Shown one piece after another: positions 1 through 12,400 of a stretch of DNA of 20,606 nt. Position 1 is the first letter of the stretch, and the number at the start of each line of letters is the position of its first letter. The position numbers were made by a program, and so were the translations under genes. Below the pieces are notes generated by a model that was not told the origin of the DNA, did no database searches, and was given only the letters and a program-made list of their open reading frames with translations. This DNA comes from Choristocarpus tenellus KU-1152 (taxonomy: Eukaryota; Phaeophyceae): positions 1 to 20,606 of the forward strand of contig CAXNAD020000386.1 of the NCBI GenBank assembly GCA_964200185.2, given 5' to 3'.

Positions 1-95
1 GGGGGATGTGTATAGTAAAAGCCCTTTCCCGATTTTGCCCCAAAAGGACCCCCTGGTTTAAACCCCCCCCCCCCCCCCCCAGATACTTTGGGTCA
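1..95. mobile_element. Right end of a third element of the same family, cut by the window edge
   Basis: Read on the minus strand, 95->1 gives CCCAAAGTATCTGGGG, a G run, then GGTCCTTTTGGGGCAAAATC, matching the terminal and subterminal motifs of the other two copies. An 18-C homopolymer (63-80) lies between the two motifs. Confidence 0.5.
63..80. repeat. Poly-C tract, 18 bases
   Basis: Uninterrupted C run inside the element end at the left edge; its length may be unreliable in assembled sequence. Confidence 0.9.
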
Positions 96-153
96 AGCAT
101 TTAATAGTACTCCATAATATACTCCAAATATTATTGTTATGGTACTGTCTCCC

Positions 154-171
154 CAGAGAGAGAGAGAGAGA
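154..171. repeat. (AG)n microsatellite
   Basis: About eight AG units, in the intron beyond exon 23. Confidence 0.85.
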
Positions 172-283
172 TGTTTGGTGTATACTTTTTTATTATTTCT
201 GGTGAGGCTTGGGGTGTTAGTTTGCCAAGCTCCAAGTTCCTACTTCGTCATGTTCTGAGTGATAGGCTAATCGGTCACCTCAC

Positions 284-481
284 CTCCATGCATGGCTGAG
301 GCATCGTGAAATTGTACAAGCCCAGGCCACCAGCTGCTGTTCCAGGATGGCAATACGTGCTTGGTGGACACGCCACTGGGCGGCGGAGGCTGAAACCCGA
401 GTAATCAAAACCTGAAGCATCAGAGACCCTTGTTGCAAGGGAAGGGATTGAAATATCTGCATCAACAAGTAGATGTGAATT
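284..481 (-). CDS. Exon 23: Cys-rich continuation, last exon in the window
   Basis: 66 codons, phase 0/0; acceptor agagtctcag, donor GAG|GTGAGG. It reads NSHLLVDADISIPSLATR, then FSLRRPVACPPSTYCHPG and YNFTMPQPCME, a further CPxxxYCxPG Cys pair. No stop codon follows before the donor, so the gene continues to exons beyond coordinate 1. The acceptor is uncertain within about 20 nt (a tgatgcag site lies downstream, in another phase). Confidence 0.78.
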
Positions 482-3400
482 CTGAGACTCTGGGACTATG
501 GGGCACAATATTTGCAATATGGGTATGACATCACAGCTCCCTACTTGTGACACTTGTGCAATCAAGCTTGTTTCATAACCTCGCCATCCACCAAACCATG
601 GAGCAGGGCACAAGAGGGTCAGGATTACTATCACTCCTCAGGTGGGCTTACCGAAAGTTTTCTTCGTCACCAAGGTGAGTGCAGGCGGAGTCCAGACAGA
701 ATCGACCCCTCAATGGCACAAATGACGATGTATATGAGAGAGGGAGGGAGTGAGCCTCCATCCAGAACCTGCGTTTTTCCAAAGTGTTAGAAGATTAAGA
801 TCTTAATATTTCCAGGATACTGAATCTTGGAGAGCTTCCTTGACATGAGCAGAATCCCTAGATCATTCCTATCTCATTACGATTCAAACTTTACCAATGA
901 GCATAGGTCCTGTGTAAATTGACATCTTCAAATTCTCTTTGAGTACTAATCCAACACTACTAGTATTCCCTGTGAAATTACGCAGACTCGCTGTAGAGCA
1001 TGCAGTCCACTAGGCACTAAACAACTTTGGCAGAACAGCTCAATTTCTTATTCCGAAAGGCAACCAACCTTGCTGGGAGATTCGACATCTGCAACCCAAA
1101 ATCTTCAGTTGAGTTGGTCCAGCATGCTGTGTTGCGAGAACCAAGCACCAGTTCGTGGCCCGAAGGTGTGTACCCGGGTCGGACAGTTGAGATGCGCTCA
1201 GCATGACTCAATGCAGGGAAAAGTCTTGAACTTGGACTTCAGGCATGAGTGGAAATGGTGTGAAGAAAGGAGGTTGAAGATTGAGATGAAAGCGTTGCAT
1301 ATTGCTTGGTGATTACATAAGCAGTAGTTGGTGGAACACTTGTTTCCTCATACGTGAAATATGTTGTGTGAACCAAAACCTTTTTTGTCATTGGAAACAT
1401 AGAGGACTCACTAGAAATTTGACACTTTGGTGCGCATCAGCAGGTCGTGATGCTTAGTAGTGTATAACAACATCAATAAGACAGCATCTTCCCAGCGCCA
1501 TATCACAACTCATTGTATCTTGCACTGTTGAAGCAGTGAAGGTCTGCCTCTCAGTTGCTCTGCTCACCTTGGATGTCCACAAGTTGTCGCTGTGGTTGCT
1601 GTGCCTTCTAGACAAAAGTGACCCTCGGGGCACGGCTGATCAGCTAATCCCACACCAGTTACATCACACACTCGACCGGCAGGGCAAACTCTTGGCACGG
1701 GAAGACCTTCTTCTGGGCAGTGAAAGCCAATAGGGCAGCGGAGGCATGCACTTCTCCCACGGTTGGGCTGATAGGTGCCGGTTGGGCAGAGGGTGAAGTT
1801 TCTGTTTCCCTCTCCAGGGCAGAAGGCACCCTATGAGCCGTAGTGAGGCAGAGTGGATGAGGCACTGTTACGTGGCGGTTCTGATGGTTGGGAGGGAATT
1901 TGAAACAACAGGGTGGGATTTGCCTTTGCAGGTATGTTTTGAGCCCTCTTGCAAAAATTTCTAAGATGTACAACTACTACAAGAACACAATGGAGTACAA
2001 GCCAGGCATGCTTGCTTGTTCTGAGAGTTCATGCAAGTATGCCACATGCACATTAATCCATTCCCGGCATCTTACATCTACACAGCTTTGAAGCCTCCAG
2101 TGAGGATGGCACAACATGCACAAGGCCCTTGTGAAGTAAAGTTGGTATTTTCTCTTTGATGCGTTTACACAACATAGTGGGATGCATAATGGGACATAAT
2201 GATCTCATTATTTAGTGTTCAAATTCGGCTATTACATTATCTCCCAGAGAAAATGCAATGGGAACTTCTTGAATATTTATAATGGGCAGATTTATGTGTG
2301 AGGTAAATTCTCTGGATTTGGACATGCCCTGGATATATTCTATCATTACTTATGAAACAATAACTGAAGATACACCACTTTGAAAGAAAATCAAAATATC
2401 AGTCTTCCGCAAAGTGATCCTTGTATAGCTCACCTTTGGGCACGGTAGGATGTTTGCTCTCTGCAAACCAGGGCAATAGCTTCCTCCTGGACAGGGTCCC
2501 GAAATTTTCAATGTGGCTCGGTCTGCAGTGAAGTCCAGTCCATTGTTGGTTATCTAAAATAGGGCAACAGTATAAAGGCGGCAGTATTTGAAAGTGGTAA
2601 GTCTGCTACATAGTGTTTGAAGAGCGGATTCAAAAGTGCACCAGGGTCCTCCTGACCAACGAAATTGTGACCGCCACTTGCATTCTATGACTTTTTGCAA
2701 CAATACACTGTTCCAGACATTACCTCGACAAACATTGCTGACTCTTTTGCTGTTGTTAAACGCAGCATTGCTGCAGGCGCATGTGCCATACCATCTAGTG
2801 GTCGAAGATTGTGACGGATGACTCCATGCCCAAGATTGATAGCCGCAGGAGGTGGAAGAAAGCACAGCAAAAGTTGTGAACTAAGAAACGTTGCCTCTAT
2901 GTTCATAGTCCCAACACGGCATGCCAAGTTGGATGAGTTGACAAAGTACTGGCCTGTAACAAAGAGGCTAAGACTGCGACCGTCGATAGTCTCATTCTGA
3001 CCCACTTGGTCTGTTGAGGCGTCTGCCTGTTTACGCCGTCCAGATTAGTTATTCCCCCATGGTTGGCAAGATGTTGAGTTTTTTGATGGAATATTCGAAG
3101 TATTGTCAAGGGGACACAATCAGAAGTCCTTCAATGCCCATTACATCCACCTTCAAATAACTCACAGTAATTTTTTTTCAGTTGACATGATAGTAAGCGA
3201 ATTCACACAGGATATAAGACCTCAGATCATGCGGTTAACTTTACTCTGTCCAATGCAATATAGCGAGGTTCTAGCATTCCAAAGGACAAGCTAGGATAAT
3301 AGTAGGGGAAAGCCCTGCAAATAAATACAGCATGCTGAGAGAGAGAGAGTAGCTTGCGGAAGAAACAAGGTGGCCATTTATCACTCTGGCTCTTGCAGGT

Positions 3401-6400
3401 GCTTGTTGTAGTTCTATAACATGAACCAAAGATACTTATTAGGCACTGACTCCAATTGTCGAGTTTATGCCTCAAGAATCTATTCTTTGATACACAGCCT
3501 GCAATTATTCAAAGTAGGATCCTTCCGAATGCTGTACCATTGATGATGCAGAACTCTACAAGGTGTTGAGCTCTCTTCTTGCTTCATCTGTAGGAAAAAT
3601 GCAAGGTATTGTATTCTCCATATCATATGTTCCCAGTAGGCTTGAAGGCTTGAGACGGGTTAGTACTATTATCAATATTGCAGTTGATTAATTGAATACC
3701 TGATACAGGAAGGACACTCCACTCTCCGTATAGTCTTGCCCATTGCAAGTCACCTGCACGATGAGGATGGACACAACACCCAAGAACAGCAGAGTTTAGG
3801 AAGCAATCATGACCGAATGCAGAACAGTGTCAGTGAAGACTGTTCAAAAAATACATGAAGGGGGTCTGTCCACAACATGGGAGTGATACTGGTATTTGTT
3901 CATCATACATGTGTAGCATCCTAAAATCGGCAATGGGTCTGAGCTCAAAGGAATCATAGTTGTAGTTAGAGTATAACAGAAATATAGCAAATGGCATTCC
4001 TTACCTACAGCCAATAGATAGGAACTAACCTCTACATTTGTGAGACGTTGTAAGTAGAGGGGATAATAATGAGCCTCGGGGAACAGAAGGCGACTGCCAG
4101 TGAGTGGATTACGAGCTGTCTGCCTCTGCTCGCTCAATGCAGTCCACTGGAGCCCTCCTGATTCTGGGTGGAGGGGTGGAGTTTCGCATACAATTTCCTC
4201 TGAACTAATATACTGTCCAGGTACTGGTGGTGCTTCACCAAAGCGACATGCAAGAGATGTTGAATTGACAAAGCCAGATCCGTAGAGGGTGATGCTGGTA
4301 CCCGCTGCTTCAGCAGGCCCAGATACTGGCATAATGTGGGAGAGTTCCTTTCAATTAAGAAAGGGTTAAGAGAGTAGCAGGAAAACAGGCAAACATTAAT
4401 ATATGGAGTTGCTTCCAGGAATTGCTTTCAAGTTTTTTCAAATGTTGTGCAAACAGGATTGATAACAAAAACAACAAAAACAACAAAAATAGCAAAAATA
4501 ACAAAAATAAGAAAGCATCACCACAACAAGCTACGATGTTGGAGGAATCTGATGCAAGAAGGGAGGAACTGTACTGTACAAGTTGGGGATATTGCTTGCC
4601 GAAAAAATATTCCAACCCTGAGTTAACTCCTGAAAATATCTAATGCAGCCTGGAGTGTCTTACAACACGGTGTAATAGCAGTAGAATAGGAGGAAGATTG
4701 GCATGAGTATTCGTTCAATGGAACAACGTAAAATATTATGCATGTTCTCCTGCTGAGGTAATCATACATTGAGTGAGACAGATTTCTTTTCTTGTATTCA
4801 AAAGAGCACTCTTGGGAATTGGTTCAAAGTATTCCCACTGATGAATATTTACTTATTTGCTAGCCTTTCGTCAAAAAAATTCTTGACGCAGATTTGCTTA
4901 TCTAGGAGCTTGCCAGAGCTCCATTCATCCTACTTCTCATGTACCTATAAGCACATGTGTATATTCATGTAGACTATCGAGTTGAAAATGCTCTTAGAGA
5001 GCTTAGACTATAAAAAAATTCTGATCAACAAATTTTCCATTGTTGCAAAGTCAATTCTAAACAGGAGTATCAATCAACGATTCCCCTACCTGGTCAGTAA
5101 AGTAGAAAAATGGAAATCGGTTGTCAGTGTAGTCCTGATCATTAAGGGAGACTTCCAGGGGGTATAACCCTTCCTGGTGTGGTGGAGCACTGCAGAGGAT
5201 CTTTGAAGCGCTTATTCTCTCTGCAAATACGACCTTCCCTCCAAAGCGACACCGTAGCTCATTTGTCTCTGGGAAAGGTCCACCATAGATCCGCACACTG
5301 AAATTTCCTGAAGCAGGTCCAAGGTGTGGTACAACTGCATTGATCTCTGGGGATAGTTCATAGAAGAACGACACAGTCTCTGAAGAAGAAAAGGCAGAAG
5401 ATGAAAGTTTACGTCCTCCAATACCAGCATTGTTTGACACCTTCAAGGAAACTTTGCCTTGACCATTAAAGAATGGTGGGGCCACACATAATATAGCTGT
5501 TGAATTGAAGAAGTGCACTGCAGGGACAGTCATGCGGGCATCAATCCCAGTGGGACCAAATTGGCACGCCAAGCGACTTGAACGACGGAAGTTTGAACCA
5601 AGAACCATGATCTGCGTCAAGGACAAGCAAGGCTTAATATTGAAGCTGAGACTTATCAAGTGTTGGTATCTCTTTGTGACAGTGCTCTGCAGAACAACAA
5701 TGCCACGTGAAGAGAGAGCACAATTTAGGTTGTTCCGTGTGCTTGAGAGTGTGGTTCATGAACAGATCACCTCTCCTCTCTTGCAATTGATGCCATTTCC
5801 TTTTCTAGAGGAAATTTGTTGCTGCACTGGAAACACCAATGCCAATTGTTATTTTTTTCATCCTTCTATCCGGTATTGAACCTATTGTCTACTCTGCTGC
5901 TTACAAACTAGTTAGCATTTTCAAGAAGTTTGATAATATGAGTCTGTAAGCAAAAAAAGGAGGATATTCAGCATCACAGAATAGTGGCCTCGAAAAACAA
6001 GCAAATGGAATGTAGTTCATAAGGACTTTCTGACCATTCTGCTACATTCCAACAGGCTGGAATTCTTCCAAAATTAGTGCCTGTAGCACTTGCGTATGAT
6101 GTAGCACAGATTGTTGCAATAAAATAATATCCAAATTGAGAAAAAACAACATGCCTGTTAAGACCACAATAGTCCTTATCATAAGATGAAAATTTAGAGA
6201 ATGCAAGTCCTATTTCAAGGATGTTAAATACCTGAGGTTATCCCTCCTCCCTATGATCTTGCATGCCAAATGCCATACGTAGATGTAACTTTGCAGCAAG
6301 ATGAGAAAGTTTTCCTGTGTGCGAAAAAATCTACTGCATGCAAAAACACCCCAAACGAGGAGTTTTCTGATATTTTGAGAGGGAGTAGGTAGCATAAATC

Positions 6401-9400
6401 CTAACTGTATGAACTCAATATATTATTTTTCTCCTTCAGCTCACCTCTGTTCCTCCATATACTGGTCCATGATTGGGTATTATTCTGCCAATGGACACAA
6501 GTGGAAGATAGGAGTAACTAGCCCTGCTAACTGAATAGTCTTGGGCATTTTGAGTCACCTCAAGGTTAACAACCCCGCCTACTTCGGATGATATCCCTGT
6601 GACAGCTTCAGTCACAAGGCTACCAGGAAGGATCCCATACAGCATGGAAGCGTTCACCTTGAGCATGGGCAGGTCTCCTCCAGTGATAAGGCTGTCACTC
6701 CACTCAATCTCTGCCAAATTGGGTGACCATGTGCGTTGCCAATACTCAGCAACAGACACCCCAGAAGCATTTATTGCCACACCCTCCAGAATAACATGAT
6801 AGCGTGTTCCTGTTGAGACAACACCATATCCGTCCGGAGCAAGCTCTGCACCAAAAGAGTATCGTGATACATTGACAACAACAACAGCTGGAAGGTTTTC
6901 AAGTTCAGTGGCAAGAAATGTTGCTGTGGCATTGTGTGGGATTGGCGATGTTGAAGCTTCATCACAAATTACCCCAGTCGCACGTTCATCACACTGTTGG
7001 CCAAAACTCACAGAGAATGTACCATCAAAGGACGATGTTGTGGAATTGTGAATGGAGACAATGCTCAACTTCGACCTCTCTTCTTCGGTGGTAGTCAATG
7101 ACAATCGAGAAGCGTTCAGGTGCACTTGTCCCCACGTATCTGAGAATGCCTCTGCATATAAGATATACCATGTGTACCCCATGCTAGATCCAAATGCTGG
7201 CACACGCTCCACATAAACCTGCTGGCCCGTTACCTCCCACACTGCCATTCCAACTTTAGAAGGAGTAGCATCCCAAGGAACTGCTGAAGATTCAATTGTT
7301 TCAATGGTAGAATTAAGGGTGTCAACTGTGACATTGGAATAGAGGGAAAAAGAACCGTTGTACTCAGCAATGGTGATGGCATGGACATCACTAGCCACAC
7401 CTCGTGTAGTCTCTATTACTAAAATACTTGAGTTTGTCCCTGTTAACCCTGATTTGTTGACATAAAATAACTCAACATCTCCAGCTGCGGAAAGGGCCGA
7501 AAATGTCACTGTCCACTCCATGCCACCATCCTTGCCAACAGGAGTAGAGGACACTGAAACGTTGCTCCCTGCAGTTAATATTTGCTCAACTGCAAACTCC
7601 ATGTCCTCAGCAGTAGCATTATACTGTATTGTTGTTGTGCTTCCTCCAAGGCCAAGGGTGAAGTGTCCTCCAAGTGGTAGTGAGACAAGCTGGACAACAG
7701 AAATATTGACCATGGGGTTTTCGCCTGAGAGATATGTGCCATCTACACTGAGGATACTATTTCCAAGTGTTTCCATTTCCGGTAGGGTAATCACCCATGT
7801 GAAGCCACCATTGGAGAATGGTCCGAGACGACTCACTTCAGTAAGTTCAGGCAGCCCAAGCCCCTCAATAAGAGCGGTCTGCAGAGATGCTGCACTGGCT
7901 GTGACTCTGAGTGTTTCAGAGTTGCCATTAAGGGTAATGTCAAACCTACCACTAACAACTCTTCCACCATTTCTAATCTCTGTCGTTTCAGCCTGTGCAC
8001 CAATGCCTGTGAGCTGAGCTTGAACAACAACCAGCGGTTTGCGGTTGCCTGACTGTCCTGTTCTTCTCCCCTCCTTGATATGTGGGAATGTGATGTCCCA
8101 TGCATATGGCCCGACTGTTGGAAGAGATGCATTGACCTCAACATCAACAGCAGTTACTCCTGGTATCTCAAGAAGAGCTTCTTCCACATCTGATGCCAAC
8201 ATGCCCACCTTCACCCACCCTGAACGATGCTCTGGCCATCCACGAGGCGCAGTGTCCATCTCAAGCCTGAAGCGGCCTCCAGGTTCATTTCCTGGTTGCA
8301 ATTCCTCTATCACTATGACAGGTCCGGTTCCACTCAGTCTTGCTATATCTGCGGTCATGAGAGGAATATTTCCATTAACAGTCGAACCAGAAAAGGTAAC
8401 TTTCCACTCACGTCCACCATTTGAGTCAGTGCTGTTTTTTCCCCCTCCTGAAACAGTGACATTATCAATCCCGTCAAGGGCCTCCAGCACAGCCTCAACC
8501 TGGAACGTGGTAGTTGTTGAGTTATGATGTTGTCGTTATCAAGCTTTTCGTTGTGATACAACTTGCTTTAGAAAAGACATAAACACTTCAAGTGTGACCA
8601 TATCGTTGCATACGAAGAAATGAGCAAGGCTTATAGAAACCTGTTCATGCAAGTATATAGCAATTCATTTTCCCCAATTGACCTGTCGATCACAATATCC
8701 CTTTTCGAAAGGTCTACTCAACCAAGCACAGAGGCAAGATACATCAGTGCAAGCATATTGGTGAAGTGAGGAGCAAGGTGCTCCATGAAGAACCTAAGTG
8801 GGTACAATACTACTGTCAGGGTAAGCAGGTGTCCCATTTGTTTTGAGGAAAAAATATCATTTTGAGGAATAACTCAATTGAGATTTTCTTACGCTCTATA
8901 CTCTGGAATACACCTACTGTTAGTCTTGCATTAGCAAGGTGTGGGTCTTGCTGCAGTGTAAATTATCGAAAAACATGGTCCTAACAACTTCACCTCTCCT
9001 GCAGACGCATTGTATGGGATGAAAGCCGTAGTATTCTCACTAAAAGATAGCTCAAACTCCCCACCAATTGCTGCACAAGTTGTCTCAACAATGACAGAGA
9101 CTGTAGCACTGTTCCCACAGTCAAGTGATGGCATGGGTTCAGAATTCTCCACAAAAGTTATTTCCCATACTCCACCGCCAGAAGTACTTGTGTTGACACG
9201 TGAAACCCAAACACTCCCAAGAATGGTGGGGTCGATGGAGGTCAGTACTGATTTAACCTCTGATGCGTTAGCATTGTAGCCAAAGTCTGGGATCTTGCTT
9301 GCCCCCATGAAACATCCATCAATTACACCGCTTGAAATTGTGGATGTCACACGCTGAACACCCTTTTCACAATAGTCGTCGGAAACTTGTAGGGAGACTG

Positions 9401-12400
9401 TAGCTCCCTTGCCTAAAAGTCCTTCACATCCCACAGTAACGTTTCTTCTTGTCTGATTAGGATAATTCCAATCCGAAAATGTGATTACCCACGAGTTTAG
9501 GCCATTGAGATTGGAGCTATCAGCTGATACTGCAATGTTTCCGGCTGAGGATATGTTTGAAATAGCTTCTAAGACATCTTTCTCATCTGCATCGTATGCA
9601 ATCTGTTGGCTTGCCTCCTCATCAATTGTGATATACCATGTACCACCAAGTGGGGTCCCCAGGCCAGATGTCAACTTTGATACTGTTAATGAAGCATCAC
9701 CAGTGTGTGCTGACTTAAGCATTGAGCCTGACATGTCTAGACTCTCAGGATACTGAACTCCTGGCAGCTCCACTTCTCCGCAACATGCCTTGAGGAGAAG
9801 CTGTGGTCCTACCAAACCAGAAAAGGTTATGTCCCAATAGAACGTCTGTACTATCAGATTATTAACCAATTGAGAGGATCCATACCAAAGACTTGAAGCA
9901 AGATCAGCTGAATAGTACTGGGCTCCGGTTGGTCCAACCCGGGTGACGCTCACATTGCCAAGACCATGCAGGCTGGAAAGGGCTTCGCGCACCTGTGGTT
10001 TGCATTATTTAGAGAAGGAACACCATGGAGTATTTCCAAAGCACTGTTGGCTCTACTTTGTTGTCCAAGTAATTTATCTGATCAGTGACAGATGTTTGCA
10101 GGGAACACTTGCAGAATTTCCAAAGGTTACATTTTTCTTTTAATATTTTTCATCCCTCACTGCACCTTGCCCATGCAACACATCTAAATCTCACTACGAA
10201 GCACTGAAATACTTTTGTGCATGCACTCTGCTGACTTGGAAACCGACTAGTATATTCTCACCATAAATTCCAAATCTATACAAAATTGCAATCGCATAGA
10301 CGGTTCTATGTTCTTCATGACAAAGGTAATATACCATCGTATGGTACTGAGTCAAAGTAAACAAGAAGTACCTAGAGTTACATTCATATGCAAAATTCGA
10401 ATTTTGACTCACTGTACCTGGCAAACATAACTGCATGATTATGAAAAATATTATTTAATTTCTCTATTTCCGTACACTTTCTCCATAGCATGTGCCACAC
10501 AGGAACAAGAGAAACATACCACACTGTGTCAATCATTTCCCACAACCCAGCAACAGATGATATACTTGGATCCTGGAGTCATTATCATTACAAGTTGAAG
10601 TTTGAACAACTCGAGTTATGTACCATTTCAGCTGTGGCATTGTACTGAAGTGGTGCTGTCCACTCATCCCAAAATCCTAGGGAGAAACCCCCTGATATAA
10701 AAGAGCTAGCAGTAGTGGCCACTCGCTGAACCTCTGGGGAAGAAGCAGACTGTATTTCAAATGTTTGCCCAACTGCACCATCCCCTGTAAGTGCTGATGA
10801 GTCAACTGATATGTCCGGAACATCTCCAGTAGCAAGTGGAAAGAAAATTATCCAGGTATAGCCACCGACAGTACTGGCATTCATGCGAAAGACCTCAATA
10901 TCTGTTCAGGAACAGGTGCAAGTTAATCAACACAAATTTTGCGAGCACTAGTGAGTTCTATGATGAAGACCCTAGCTACATAACACACAAATTAAACTGA
11001 CGTACTTGCTTCTCTCACAGGATGGTGAGCAATCCTGTTTTCCTTAATCCTTTTTTGGTTTTCCAAAATATCCTGTGCCATGTGCTGACACTAACCTTCA
11101 GAGTCGTAAGGTGAACCTAAGGCCTCAATGGCTAGCTCAACTTCAGCTTGATCAGAATCCCATGCCAGCAGGTCACTTCTGTTGAAATCATTGAATATTC
11201 GAAAGAAGCCTCCTATAGAATTCCCCTTTGCATCTTCAGAAACAGTTGCCCTTGTCCCAGTACCACCAATGTTGGTTGAATCGATTGACATGAGATCATA
11301 GTCGCCATACGGATCCTTGAAGGTTACCATCCAAAGAGATCCCCCGTTGAGTAGTTGGAAGCGCGACACATCTATCTCCTTAACACCATCGAGTGCCTCC
11401 AGGGCAAACTCAACCTTTGAGGATCATGCAGCAGAAGATGTTGTCACAATGGTATACTGAGAAGTGCATTAAATATTCCAAACAAAGTGCTTGATAAATT
11501 ACCTCAAAAATACTGCGGTGTACAAGGACCTCATCTCTCACTCACCTCTGCAGCTGAAGCACTACATGGCAGAATTGATGTACTTCCATTGGAACCAAGT
11601 TTAAGGCTGAAGTTGCCGCTGACTGGAGTAGAAGTTCCAGGGCGTATCTCACTAACACTGACTAACTCACTACCCCACAAGTTTTCCTCCACCTTTAGCA
11701 AGGGGAGATCCCCAGCATTATTGAGAAAAGTCACAAACCACTCTGGGCCAATTGATTGATTGACACTAGAGCTCCGGGAAACCTCAACATCACCGATTTC
11801 TTCAAGAGCCTCCAGTGCAAGGCGCACCTGTGAATGATTTTTTATTAATGAGTTTAGAATTGCTGCTTTAATCGATGATTGGTCCAGAGAGTGAGTACAC
11901 CCGGATGTAGGAGTCCCTCAGGTGGAATGATATCGAGCCTCACTATGTCCAACTGTGAAAATAAAATAAAATAAAATGAAAATAAAATGAAAATAAAATA
12001 ACAAAAAACGTTCGACCCTCCAAAACCATTGTAATGTACTCTGGGGTAAGAGTGTTAGCTGTACAAGCACCCACACTTTCTTTAGTTTCCTTATATTGTG
12101 ACAGTAGATATTATACGGGGTATGATGCAGCCTGACATGCTGGGAGGCCTGTAAGTGCTTCTACATTCCCATCATACTTTCTATATTCTGTACTAGATGC
12201 TTGGTGCTACCACATCAGAATTCCTTTGTTCAATAGTTGTCTGACCAACCAATAGATCTAACCTCAACAGCTGTAGCATTGTGCAAGATTTCAGTGGTGG
12301 TCTCTCCATGAAAAAACAATGTGAAATCTCCGCCTGAAGCAGCACCATCGAGCCAGATACGTTGGATCTCCTGGAGAATACAAGATAAGTTAGCAATGTG

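Noticed and set aside
1070-1312. Plus-strand open frame of 80 codons across exon 22
   Set aside because: It is a shadow of the minus-strand exon, with no recognisable features.
4355-4615. Leu/Phe-rich minus-strand open frame resembling a membrane helix
   Set aside because: It is the translation of the A-rich microsatellite at 4463-4512, inside an intron.
7520-8527. Two plus-strand open frames of 165 and 162 codons opposite exon 15
   Set aside because: They mirror a strongly supported minus-strand exon, show no domain pattern and have the composition expected of an antisense frame.
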